A stretch of 64,000 bases of DNA, from the NCBI RefSeq assembly GCF_003585765.1, contig NZ_CP021235.1, positions 2,976,001-3,040,000 of the forward strand, given 5' to 3'. Positions 8,405 to 15,643 of this stretch are shown piece by piece. The notes under the pieces were generated by a model. That model ran no database searches. It was not told the DNA's origin and saw nothing but the letters and a program-made list of their open reading frames with translations. The DNA comes from Pontibacter actiniarum (lineage in GTDB: Bacteria; Bacteroidota; Bacteroidia; Cytophagales; Hymenobacteraceae). How positions within the stretch are numbered: position 1 is the first letter of the stretch; each line of letters starts with the position of its first letter. The translations under genes and the position numbers were made by a program.

Positions 8405-9790
8405 ATGAGCCTATCCTTTCGTAACCTCTTCTTCGTGAAAAAGGACTTGTTCTCCCAAGAGAAGCAAACCGCCCATGAGGAGCACCACCGCAAAGTCAGC
8501 TGGGCATACTACGGCATTATAGTTCTGGGCCTGTGGCTGATCGCTAACCCGCCCACCTTCGGCTACACCGTACCGGAGATGATTTGGAGCGACATCCTGA
8601 CGGGCTTTGCCCTGATCTTTTTCAGCTACTTCGCCCTGAAGCCCTATAAGCTGTGGGCGCAGTGGGCGCTGGTGTTCCTCGGCGTATGGCTCCTGATAGC
8701 GCCTATGGTTTTCTGGTCCAAGGAGGAGGCTGGCCTGCTGAGCAACTACCTTATCGGAACGCTCGTGGTGTGCTTTGCCATCGTTATTCCAAGCCAGCCC
8801 GGCATAAAGCTCTTCGCGCAGCCGGGGCCTAACGTTCCTCCCGGCTGGACCTACAACCCCTCCTCCTGGAACCAGCGGGTGCCCGTTCTCTTCTTTGCCT
8901 GGGTCGGCTTCTTCGTGGCCCGGTACATGGGGGCTTTTCAGTTTGAGTTCATCAACACCGTGTGGGACCCCTTCTTCGGGGATGGCACAAGAAAAGTGCT
9001 TACCTCTAAGGTTTCCGAGTCGTTTCCGGTGTCCGATGCTATGCTGGGGGCGTTTTCCTACATCATGGATATTCTGTTTGCCTATGCCGGGGGCACGCAC
9101 CGCTGGCGCACCATGCCCTGGGTAGTGCTTATCTTCGGTTTCCTGATCGTGCCGCTCGGTGTGGTAAGTATAACGCTGGTTATTCTGCAACCGGTGTCGG
9201 TGGGGTATTGGTGTAGCCTGTGCCTGACCAGCGCTTTTATTTCGCTGATCATGATCCCATTTACGGTGGACGAGGTACTGGCCACCACGCAGCTGATGCT
9301 GTATGAAAAGAAGGAGAGAAACCGCTCTTACTGGACCACCTTTTGGTTTGGCGGCACCATGGAGGGCGGCAGCGTAGAAGAGGTCAGCAACCCGGCGACG
9401 CTGCTGGAGAAAACCCTGCGGGAAGCTGCCGGTGACTTTAAAAGCTTACCCTGGAACCTGCTCCTCATTATACCGGTAGGTGCCTGGATAATGGCGGCTC
9501 CAGCTGTTTTAGGGTATGGCGGCGGCACCATAACAGACAGCAACCACATTGTGGGGGCGCTGGTGGTAACTTTCGCCGTTATTGCCATGTCTGAAGTCGC
9601 CCGCACAGCACGATACATACACCTACTCTTCGGCATCTGGCTTATTGCCGCCCCCTGGGTGCTCGGCACAGGCAATAACGAGGCAGCGATGTGGAACGGC
9701 GTGGCCTCAGGCGCGGTGCTCCTGCTGCTGTGCTTCCCGAAAGGCAAGATACAGGAGAGAAGAGGCAGCTACGACAAGTATATCAAGTAG
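8405..9790 (+). CDS. SPW-repeat membrane protein with central VKOR-like domain
   Basis: A polytopic protein of 461 residues. The N-terminal third has two SPW-type hydrophobic repeats (LGLWLIANPPTFGY, LGVWLLIAPMVF) and the C-terminal quarter has two more (GAWIMAAPAVLGY, FGIWLIAAPWVLG). Between them, residues about 155-300 form a four-helix unit. It contains DAMLGAFSYIMDILFAYAGG and ends with YWCSLCLTSAF, whose Cys270-x-x-Cys273 pair matches the active site of vitamin K epoxide reductase-like enzymes. VKOR homologues in bacteria re-oxidise DsbA-like thiol oxidases by passing electrons to quinone. The additional shuttle cysteines in the periplasmic loop are not evident, so activity is uncertain. 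It stands alone after the permease terminator. Confidence 0.75.
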   Translation: MSLSFRNLFFVKKDLFSQEKQTAHEEHHRKVSWAYYGIIVLGLWLIANPPTFGYTVPEMIWSDILTGFALIFFSYFALKPYKLWAQWALVFLGVWLLIAPMVFWSKEEAGLLSNYLIGTLVVCFAIVIPSQPGIKLFAQPGPNVPPGWTYNPSSWNQRVPVLFFAWVGFFVARYMGAFQFEFINTVWDPFFGDGTRKVLTSKVSESFPVSDAMLGAFSYIMDILFAYAGGTHRWRTMPWVVLIFGFLIVPLGVVSITLVILQPVSVGYWCSLCLTSAFISLIMIPFTVDEVLATTQLMLYEKKERNRSYWTTFWFGGTMEGGSVEEVSNPATLLEKTLREAAGDFKSLPWNLLLIIPVGAWIMAAPAVLGYGGGTITDSNHIVGALVVTFAVIAMSEVARTARYIHLLFGIWLIAAPWVLGTGNNEAAMWNGVASGAVLLLLCFPKGKIQERRGSYDKYIK

Positions 9791-9796
9791 AGCCGA

Positions 9797-9820
9797 TGTA
9801 GGTATAAGTATAGGTATAGG
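9797..9820. repeat. Short tandem GGTATA/AGTATA hexamers
   Basis: The sequence between the convergent stops consists of GTAGGTATAAGTATAGGTATAGG, that is, degenerate RGTATA hexamers. It fills most of the 31-base gap where a terminator would be expected. It is related to the AAGTAT array at 54889-54924. Confidence 0.6.
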
Positions 9821-9821
9821 C

Positions 9822-10955
9822 TTAGCCCTGGCGCATGTTGAACAGGATCACCGCCCCGACGATGTAAAACAGGATCACCAGAATAGAGTCGAAGCCTAGC
9901 CGGAAGTATGTTTTCCGCAGCTGTATGGTAAGGCCCACCTGGTAAACGCTGGTGAGCAAAATGCCCAGTATGGCCCCGGCAGCGGCAAAGTTGCCAACTT
10001 CATCCAGGGCTGGCCCTTGCGTGTAGATCACATCGGCAAGCAACACCAGGCCCACGTTCAGCATGTTCGTACCGAAAATGTTGCTGAAGGCCATCCGGTA
10101 CCTCTTGAGCTTTGCCGCACTAACGGTTGTGCTGAGCTCCGGAAGCGACGTGGTAAGCGCTACAAAGAAGAAGCCCATAAAGCTGGACCCGACGCCTGTT
10201 TTGTTGGCAATGGCATCGGCCGTGTTGGCGACAAAGTAACCGCCGGCCAGAATGCAAACGGCCGCCAGCAGGAAAGACAGCCCCAGCCTGGACAAAATCA
10301 CCTCAGACAGCTCCTTCTTTTCTTTTCCAGCCGTTTCGTCGTCGGCGTCTCCGCCTTCCCTGCTTTGCTCTTCCTCAATCTCTTCTACTCTTTTAGACAC
10401 AACGGCCTTAACCTTGCCAATGCTCTGCCGCTCTTCCGGCTCTGTTAGCCACCACCTCATCCTTTTAAAGTAGTTGATGACATAGAACAAAGCCAGGTAA
10501 AGTATAAACAGCACGATAGACCAAAGCCCTACATGAAAAACAGCCAGATCCTTGTACAGAATGGCAATAGCCGCAACAGCAAGTAAAAAAGTAAGGCAGA
10601 TGCCCTGAAACCGCGAAACAGGGTTCTCCAGGGAGCCGCTTAAGGAAACATTCTTGATGTACGCATCCGCAACGGCTAAAACCGTGACCTGCAAAGCAAT
10701 ACTCCCAAAGAGGTTATTAACGGCCATACTCACGTTATCAGCCAGGGCAGCCGAAACAGTGGTAGCCACCTCCGGTAGCGAGGTAATCAGGGCAAGCCCC
10801 AGTGTACCGATAAAGACCTCTGAAATCCCCGTCTTCTCAATAACCTTGTCGGCGTACCTGGACAGTTTTACACCGGCTCCCCAAACAAGCGCGCCAGACA
10901 AAACAAAGATAACGATGTTCCATACCAAGGAAAGGTCCTGAAAGAAGTTGTTCAC
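9822..10955 (-). CDS. CaCA-family sodium/calcium exchanger-like protein
   Basis: A protein of 377 residues starting at GTG, with two homologous halves of about five helices. The alpha-repeats are visible: GLALITSLPEVATTVSAAL followed by NNLFGSIALQ in the first half, and FVALTTSLPELSTTVSAAK followed by FSNIFGTNMLNV in the second. The paired acidic residues in SLPE bind the cation in CaCA antiporters (YrbG/NCKX type). A highly acidic linker, about residues 190-215 (EEIEEEQ ... DADDETAGKE), joins the halves and could sense cytosolic cations. It likely exports Ca2+ in exchange for Na+ or H+. Confidence 0.87.
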   Translation of the reverse strand: MNNFFQDLSLVWNIVIFVLSGALVWGAGVKLSRYADKVIEKTGISEVFIGTLGLALITSLPEVATTVSAALADNVSMAVNNLFGSIALQVTVLAVADAYIKNVSLSGSLENPVSRFQGICLTFLLAVAAIAILYKDLAVFHVGLWSIVLFILYLALFYVINYFKRMRWWLTEPEERQSIGKVKAVVSKRVEEIEEEQSREGGDADDETAGKEKKELSEVILSRLGLSFLLAAVCILAGGYFVANTADAIANKTGVGSSFMGFFFVALTTSLPELSTTVSAAKLKRYRMAFSNIFGTNMLNVGLVLLADVIYTQGPALDEVGNFAAAGAILGILLTSVYQVGLTIQLRKTYFRLGFDSILVILFYIVGAVILFNMRQG

Positions 10956-11428
10956 AAGTTGAAAGTTTAAGGTAGTATGAGCAGCAGCAGTCCCATATCG
11001 TTCTAAAAAGAGTTACACATTACTACCATGGAGCGGCAGGTATAGTTACTTAACCTGGCAGAAGACTAGCTCAAAGGGGTAAGACTCTGCTCCAGCGGTG
11101 CTTATGCATAGGCGCTGCGCTAGAGTGTTCGGCTGCCCGATGTGTACGCTTACCAGCAATGTGTTGCGGCAGTACCGCCTTTTCTATGTCAGAATAATGA
11201 AGGGATAACACTATGAATATTATAAGTATTTTTTTGATTTTATCATGCAACATAAATCTGTGCTGGAAGTAGAACTGATATACAAGCTGTGTTCATTTTA
11301 GGGAATGTAAAGCTTGTGATAAGCTAGCCATCGCGTGGCCTCGGCAGGTATAGCAGCCACGCAGAGTACTCTTCCTACTGAATGAGACGAGGCTGTTGTT
11401 TTGCGAAGAGTAGTTAATAAAAATCGCT
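10956..11428. other. Intergenic region between exchanger and glycan cluster
   Basis: About 470 bases between divergently oriented genes. The right half is AT-rich (runs of T near 11229). I find no convincing promoter box, hairpin or gene. A 60-codon minus-strand frame at 11071-11253 has an N-terminal hydrophobic patch, but its remainder looks random. Confidence 0.3.
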
Positions 11429-12436
11429 ATGAGGCTTACTATAAGAAATTTTAGTGCATGGATACTTGCGTCCCTACTAATTCTCCTGGGCTTTGTCCGC
11501 AGGGCGAAAAGAAAGGCAATGCACGGTAGGTTTATGCTGTCGGTTTATTTCCACAAGCCAAGCAAGAGAGAGTTTGAAGCTTGTGTTAAGTGGCTAAAAA
11601 AGAACGGATTTACATTCATAAGCACCTCCGACCTGGAGAACATCATCCAGCATGAGCTTGAGCTTCCTAAGGGTGCCATTTTACTGACAGTAGACGATGG
11701 CTGGCAAACAAACGAGGCCAACATTGTAGAGGTGGTAAACAAATATCATGTGCCTGTCACCATCTTTATTTCCTCAGAACCTGTGGAAGAGGGAGCTTAT
11801 TGGTGGTCTTATGTCACTAAAGCACAGCAGCTCCCCCTCCAGGCTCCCTCAAAACATGCGCTAAAGCAGCTGCAGAACGAGGCGCGGCTTTCCATCGTGA
11901 GGGACTTGAGAGCCAAAATCACCCTGCCGAGAGAGGCCATGACAGTGGAGCAGGTGAAGCGTATTACAGCCTCCGGGTATGTTACCGTTGGAGGGCACAC
12001 CCACACCCACCCGATCCTTATCAACTGCGAAGACGAGGTAGTTTATGAGGAGCTACGGATATCAAAACAAAAGCTTGAATCCTGGACAGGGGCCAAAGTG
12101 AACAGCTTCGCCTATCCGAACGGTAACTATGGAAGCCGGGAAATAAAGGCGCTACAGGATCTGGAGTACCGTCTTGCCTTCTCCAGTGATCCGCTGTACA
12201 TCACGCGGGAGAAGCTAAAAGACAGGTATGAGATACCGCGGTTCGGGTTGCTAGAGGGTGCTTCTATGGCAGAGAACATTTGCCGCATGGTTGGGGTTTG
12301 GCAAACTGTCTTACACAAACTAAGGTTGCCATCTTCAAGGAAGCCTACAGAAAAGGACAGGCAAAACCAAGTACAAAGTGGTGAGACGCCACCGCTCCTC
12401 AGCAACGTAGAAAGCCCCCTTGTTACGCCCGGTTAA
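11429..12436 (+). CDS. Membrane-anchored polysaccharide deacetylase
   Basis: A protein of 335 residues with an N-terminal signal anchor (ASLLILLGFV) and a NodB-type deacetylase domain. Motif 1 is LLTVDDGWQ (Asp89, Asp90) and motif 2 is GGHTHTHP (His190/192/194). NSFAYPNGNYGSREI corresponds to the family's R/P-x-G-x-x motif region. These enzymes remove N- or O-acetyl groups from surface polysaccharides with a divalent metal. It opens a cluster that continues with a DegT-like enzyme and two FemAB-like acyltransferases, which suggests synthesis or modification of an extracellular glycan. The last 40 residues are basic and polar. Confidence 0.85.
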   Translation: MRLTIRNFSAWILASLLILLGFVRRAKRKAMHGRFMLSVYFHKPSKREFEACVKWLKKNGFTFISTSDLENIIQHELELPKGAILLTVDDGWQTNEANIVEVVNKYHVPVTIFISSEPVEEGAYWWSYVTKAQQLPLQAPSKHALKQLQNEARLSIVRDLRAKITLPREAMTVEQVKRITASGYVTVGGHTHTHPILINCEDEVVYEELRISKQKLESWTGAKVNSFAYPNGNYGSREIKALQDLEYRLAFSSDPLYITREKLKDRYEIPRFGLLEGASMAENICRMVGVWQTVLHKLRLPSSRKPTEKDRQNQVQSGETPPLLSNVESPLVTPG

Positions 12437-12461
12437 GGAGGCCTCACTTGCATCTCTTACA

Positions 12462-12523
12462 GCCTGAGCACCTGTAGTACACAGGTCGCAGCCCGGACGA
12501 ACGGGCGTACTACAGGCCTGAGC
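12462..12523. repeat. Palindrome flanked by 8-bp direct repeats
   Basis: GCCTGAGC occurs at 12462-12469 and again at 12516-12523. Just inside, CCTGTAGTAC (12471-12480) pairs with GTACTACAGG (12507-12516). The arrangement resembles a tiny palindromic insertion with target duplication, or an intercistronic hairpin, between the deacetylase and DegT-like genes. Confidence 0.45.
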
Positions 12524-12590
12524 CGCTTTTGACACTTTAACTCCACTATGTTCCAGCCAACAGAAGCCCGACTTTAAACCACATACCAGC

Positions 12591-13745
12591 ATGAAGAAGA
12601 TTCGCCCTGTTAACAGCCTCCTTATATGGCCTACGCTGCCGCCTCAGGTGTACTTTAAGGCAAAGTCGAACTGGCGTCCTTTCCCGCTTGACCAGGATAA
12701 CTGCAGGATTTACTCAAAGGCGCGCCAGGCTATATGGCAAGCGTTCACCTCTCTAAACCTTGGTCCTGACGCGGTGATTTTAATGCCTGCCTATCACCAC
12801 GGTTCTGAAGTCGAGGCCCTCCTTAAGGCGGGCCTCAAAATACGGTACTACGAGGTAAACGAGCTGCTTGAGCCAGACCCTGCAGGACTTGAGGCGCTTC
12901 TGGATGCAAACGTGTGTGCCCTGTACCTGATCCACTACCTGGGGTTTCCGCAGGATGCGCTATTCTGGCGTCAGTGGTGTGATGCAAGGCAGCTGTTGCT
13001 GGTCGAAGATGCCGCTCAAGCATTCTTAGCCACACAACAGGGCCAGCCGGTCGGTTCTCACGGCCATATGGCGTTTTTCTGTCTTTACAAAACATACGGG
13101 CTTCCTGATGGCGGCGCTGTTGTATCTAGCGTACCTCCACCTTTTCCCTCCGCATCCAGGCAGTCAGGGCTTTGGCGGGCCTTTAAAAGGCACATAAACT
13201 GGGTTGCGACCCGCCGTAAAGAGGTAGGCCTGGTACACCTCCTGTTCAAGCCTGTACAGACATGGTGGAACAGATCCTTGAGTGAGCTTAAAAAGCAGCA
13301 CCATAAAGAGTTCGAGGTTGGTAATCCCTCCACTCCCCCCTCAACCATGACAAGCTTTCTGCTGCCAAAACTGTTAGACGAGGGCACTGCCGAGGACCGC
13401 AGAAAGAACTACAGGTTCTTGCTCGGCCACCTGGGGGAAATGGTGCCCCCGCCCTTTGACTCCCTGCCAGAAGGTGCCAGCCCCTTTGCGTTTCCGATCG
13501 AAGTAAGTGATGCCAAAAGCTTTTTACTCAGGCTTCGCCACCGGGGTGTGGGAGGCCTGCTATTCTGGCTCAACCCGCACCCTTCTCTTCCTGTTGCAGA
13601 CTTCCCCAGAAGCAAAGCGCTTCGGGAGGGCTTGCTTGCGCTGCCGGTGCACCAGGAACTGACGATGGCAGACCTTGAGCAAATTGTGCAAGCAGTACAG
13701 GAGGCCCGAGTTGGCCTTACAGCAAAAGCGGCTGTAGCAGGTTAA
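12591..13745 (+). CDS. DegT/DnrJ/EryC1-like PLP-dependent enzyme
   Basis: A protein of 384 residues with the fold-type I aminotransferase layout of sugar aminotransferases. VILMPAYHHGSEVEALLKAG is the cofactor-phosphate strand-turn-helix. LLVEDAAQAF carries the Asp140 that contacts the PLP pyridine nitrogen. HMAFFCLYKTYGLPDGGAVV has Lys167 at the Schiff-base position. The C-terminal half is shorter and more divergent than in canonical DegT enzymes. It likely transfers an amino group to a nucleotide sugar used by this cluster, though some relatives are dehydratases or lack activity. About 65 bases separate it from the first FemAB-like gene. Confidence 0.75.
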   Translation: MKKIRPVNSLLIWPTLPPQVYFKAKSNWRPFPLDQDNCRIYSKARQAIWQAFTSLNLGPDAVILMPAYHHGSEVEALLKAGLKIRYYEVNELLEPDPAGLEALLDANVCALYLIHYLGFPQDALFWRQWCDARQLLLVEDAAQAFLATQQGQPVGSHGHMAFFCLYKTYGLPDGGAVVSSVPPPFPSASRQSGLWRAFKRHINWVATRRKEVGLVHLLFKPVQTWWNRSLSELKKQHHKEFEVGNPSTPPSTMTSFLLPKLLDEGTAEDRRKNYRFLLGHLGEMVPPPFDSLPEGASPFAFPIEVSDAKSFLLRLRHRGVGGLLFWLNPHPSLPVADFPRSKALREGLLALPVHQELTMADLEQIVQAVQEARVGLTAKAAVAG

Positions 13746-13809
13746 GGTAATTGGCGAAAAAGGACAGGTGCCGCACCAGGAATAACTGTTTAACCCCAAC
13801 GTGATAGCG

Positions 13810-15480
13810 ATGCAGTTAATAACTCATGAAAATACAGTAACACACCCGACCGGCACGGAAGAAATAGAGCTGCTCACCGGGGAGCAGGCTATCGACCTGC
13901 TCTCCGATGTCCTGTTTGCCTCTGAGTGGGACGCTCTCTACCAGTCTTGCCCCTGGGCCACCGTTTTCCAGAGCCGGAGCTTTGTGGAAAACTGGTACAG
14001 GGTTTACCAGGGGGTGTATAGTCCGCTTCTCGTTAAAGCAGCGGTGAAAGGAAAACTTACCGGCCTGTTAACTATGGCCGTACCGCTCCCGGGCCAGGTG
14101 CAAAGCAAGTTAAGAAACAGTAGCGGCCGCATTGTAGGGGCGGGCCACTTCGAGGCGGAGTACCAGGTCTGGTTAGCCCATGAGCACAACGGCAGTACCT
14201 TTATAAAGGCAGCCCTGGCAGCAGTAAGCAGCAGGTTTCCCTCCTACTCGGTTCTCTTTCGGTTTTTGCCTCCCAACACGCCACTCCAATGGGCCAAGGA
14301 AGACCCCTCGTGGAAGGGGCGCTGCATACTCCAGTCCTCTCGCAGGCCTCTGATGGACTTAAAGGACCCGGAGCACGAAAAGCTCTTCCGTAAAGGGGAG
14401 TACAGAAATAAGCTAAACAGACTCAAGCGCCTGGGGAATGTCAGCTTTGAGCGCATTACGGACCTGGAGAGGTTTGTCTCCATTCTGGAGGAGGTAGCCG
14501 TTCAGTTCGATTTCCGGCAGGGTGCCATGTTCAATAAAAATCTCTTCCGGGATAACCCGCTCAAGGCCGTGTTCCTTCAAGCGATGTTTAGGGAAAATTT
14601 ACTTCATGTTACGGTTCTCAAAGTAAACGAGGAAGTAAAAGCTGCGATCGCAGCAGTGATAGGAAAGGATTGGGTGCACTTGGGGGGCATCAACGTCCAC
14701 ACACCGTTCCATGCAAGCTACTACTCCCCCGGCTTCGTCCATTTCTTAACCCTGGGTCAGCAGCTGGCCCAGGAGGGAACAGCCGTTTTTGACCTGACGC
14801 CGGGAGGTGATGCCTACAAAGACCGGATTGCCAACAAGCATGACCATGTGTATGAACTAACCATTACTGGCACCCGGGCCTTCCACACCAAAAAAGTGCT
14901 CAAGAAATTTCTTCATGAGCGCTTGATAACGGCAGGACTACGGCCTATGTCAGTAGAGCTTTCAGTTCGCAAGGCGGTGTATATAATCCGCGCAAGGCTG
15001 AAGGCGATAAAGAGCCGCGGCACCTTAAGCTTACTCCCCTCACTTCTGCGTGACTCCCTACATGCACAGCCCGATAGATTTTACATTATCCGTGAAAGCA
15101 GCCAGGAAGCCCCGGTTGCCGTGGAGCGGGACAGCCTGGAGGCGCTGCTGAGCTTCGAGGCTGCCGGGGGGTGGCAGACGCGGTGGGAGTTTCTGGGCGA
15201 GGCCATGCGGCGGCTGGAGGCCGGGGAGCACTGCTACACCTGGCGCAGGGAAGGACGGCTGCTGTGCTGCGCCTGGTTCTCCCCCGCACTGGGCCAGGCA
15301 GGGGCTACGCTACGCGGCATCTACTGCCACCCGGACGGGCGGGCAGGGCTTGCCGCCTTCCTGCGCGCGGCCGCCGGGCAGGTGGCGCGGGAGGAGGGCC
15401 ACGGGCAGGTGCTTGCACTGGCCGAAGGCACCGCCACCCGGCGCGCACTGGAGGCGGCCGGCTTTGAGGAAAAAGTGTAG
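13810..15480 (+). CDS. FemAB-like acyltransferase with extra C-terminal module (copy 1)
   Basis: A protein of about 556 residues. The start MQLITHENTV was chosen because its paralogue also begins MQL; a GTG nine bases upstream is possible. Residues about 35-350 form a FemAB/BioF2-type GNAT domain. It includes the entry motif CPWATVFQSRSFVENWY, a central RNKLNRLKRLGNVSFERI and the late motif VFDLTPGGDAYKDRIANKH. This domain type usually aminoacylates or acylates cell-wall or exopolysaccharide substrates. The last ~120 residues are a separate, GC-richer, Arg/Ala/Gly-rich module ending ATRRALEAAGFEEKV, a GNAT-like ending. Its DNA is nearly identical to the end of the next gene. Confidence 0.75.
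   Translation: MQLITHENTVTHPTGTEEIELLTGEQAIDLLSDVLFASEWDALYQSCPWATVFQSRSFVENWYRVYQGVYSPLLVKAAVKGKLTGLLTMAVPLPGQVQSKLRNSSGRIVGAGHFEAEYQVWLAHEHNGSTFIKAALAAVSSRFPSYSVLFRFLPPNTPLQWAKEDPSWKGRCILQSSRRPLMDLKDPEHEKLFRKGEYRNKLNRLKRLGNVSFERITDLERFVSILEEVAVQFDFRQGAMFNKNLFRDNPLKAVFLQAMFRENLLHVTVLKVNEEVKAAIAAVIGKDWVHLGGINVHTPFHASYYSPGFVHFLTLGQQLAQEGTAVFDLTPGGDAYKDRIANKHDHVYELTITGTRAFHTKKVLKKFLHERLITAGLRPMSVELSVRKAVYIIRARLKAIKSRGTLSLLPSLLRDSLHAQPDRFYIIRESSQEAPVAVERDSLEALLSFEAAGGWQTRWEFLGEAMRRLEAGEHCYTWRREGRLLCCAWFSPALGQAGATLRGIYCHPDGRAGLAAFLRAAAGQVAREEGHGQVLALAEGTATRRALEAAGFEEKV
15118..15468 (+). repeat. 351-bp near-identical repeat, copy 1 (3' end of first FemAB-like gene)
   Basis: It aligns without gaps to 16946-17296, at a constant offset of 1828 bases. 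By my manual count there are 12 mismatches, all in the second half; roughly the first 155 bases are identical. It encodes the C-terminal module only. Confidence 0.9.
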
Positions 15481-15643
15481 GCCTAGCGCCCAGGCAGCTA
15501 ACTCTACTCTAGGCAGCAGCTTTTCTTTTAGCGACGCTTTCTAACCTATCGGCTCACGCAGCAGAGCAGAAATTTACACGCTTACACCATACTTGCCCGC
15601 GTGGCATGTCAATAACGCTAACCTTGTAACTGAAGACCGCCTA

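Noticed and set aside
8185..8424. 79-codon plus-strand frame after the permease
   Set aside because: It starts in the terminator hairpin and overlaps the start of the SPW/VKOR gene in another frame.
11071..11253. 60-codon minus-strand peptide with hydrophobic N-terminus
   Set aside because: Only the first 18 residues look like a signal sequence; the rest is His/Arg-rich and unstructured, with no promoter, terminator or neighbour coupling.
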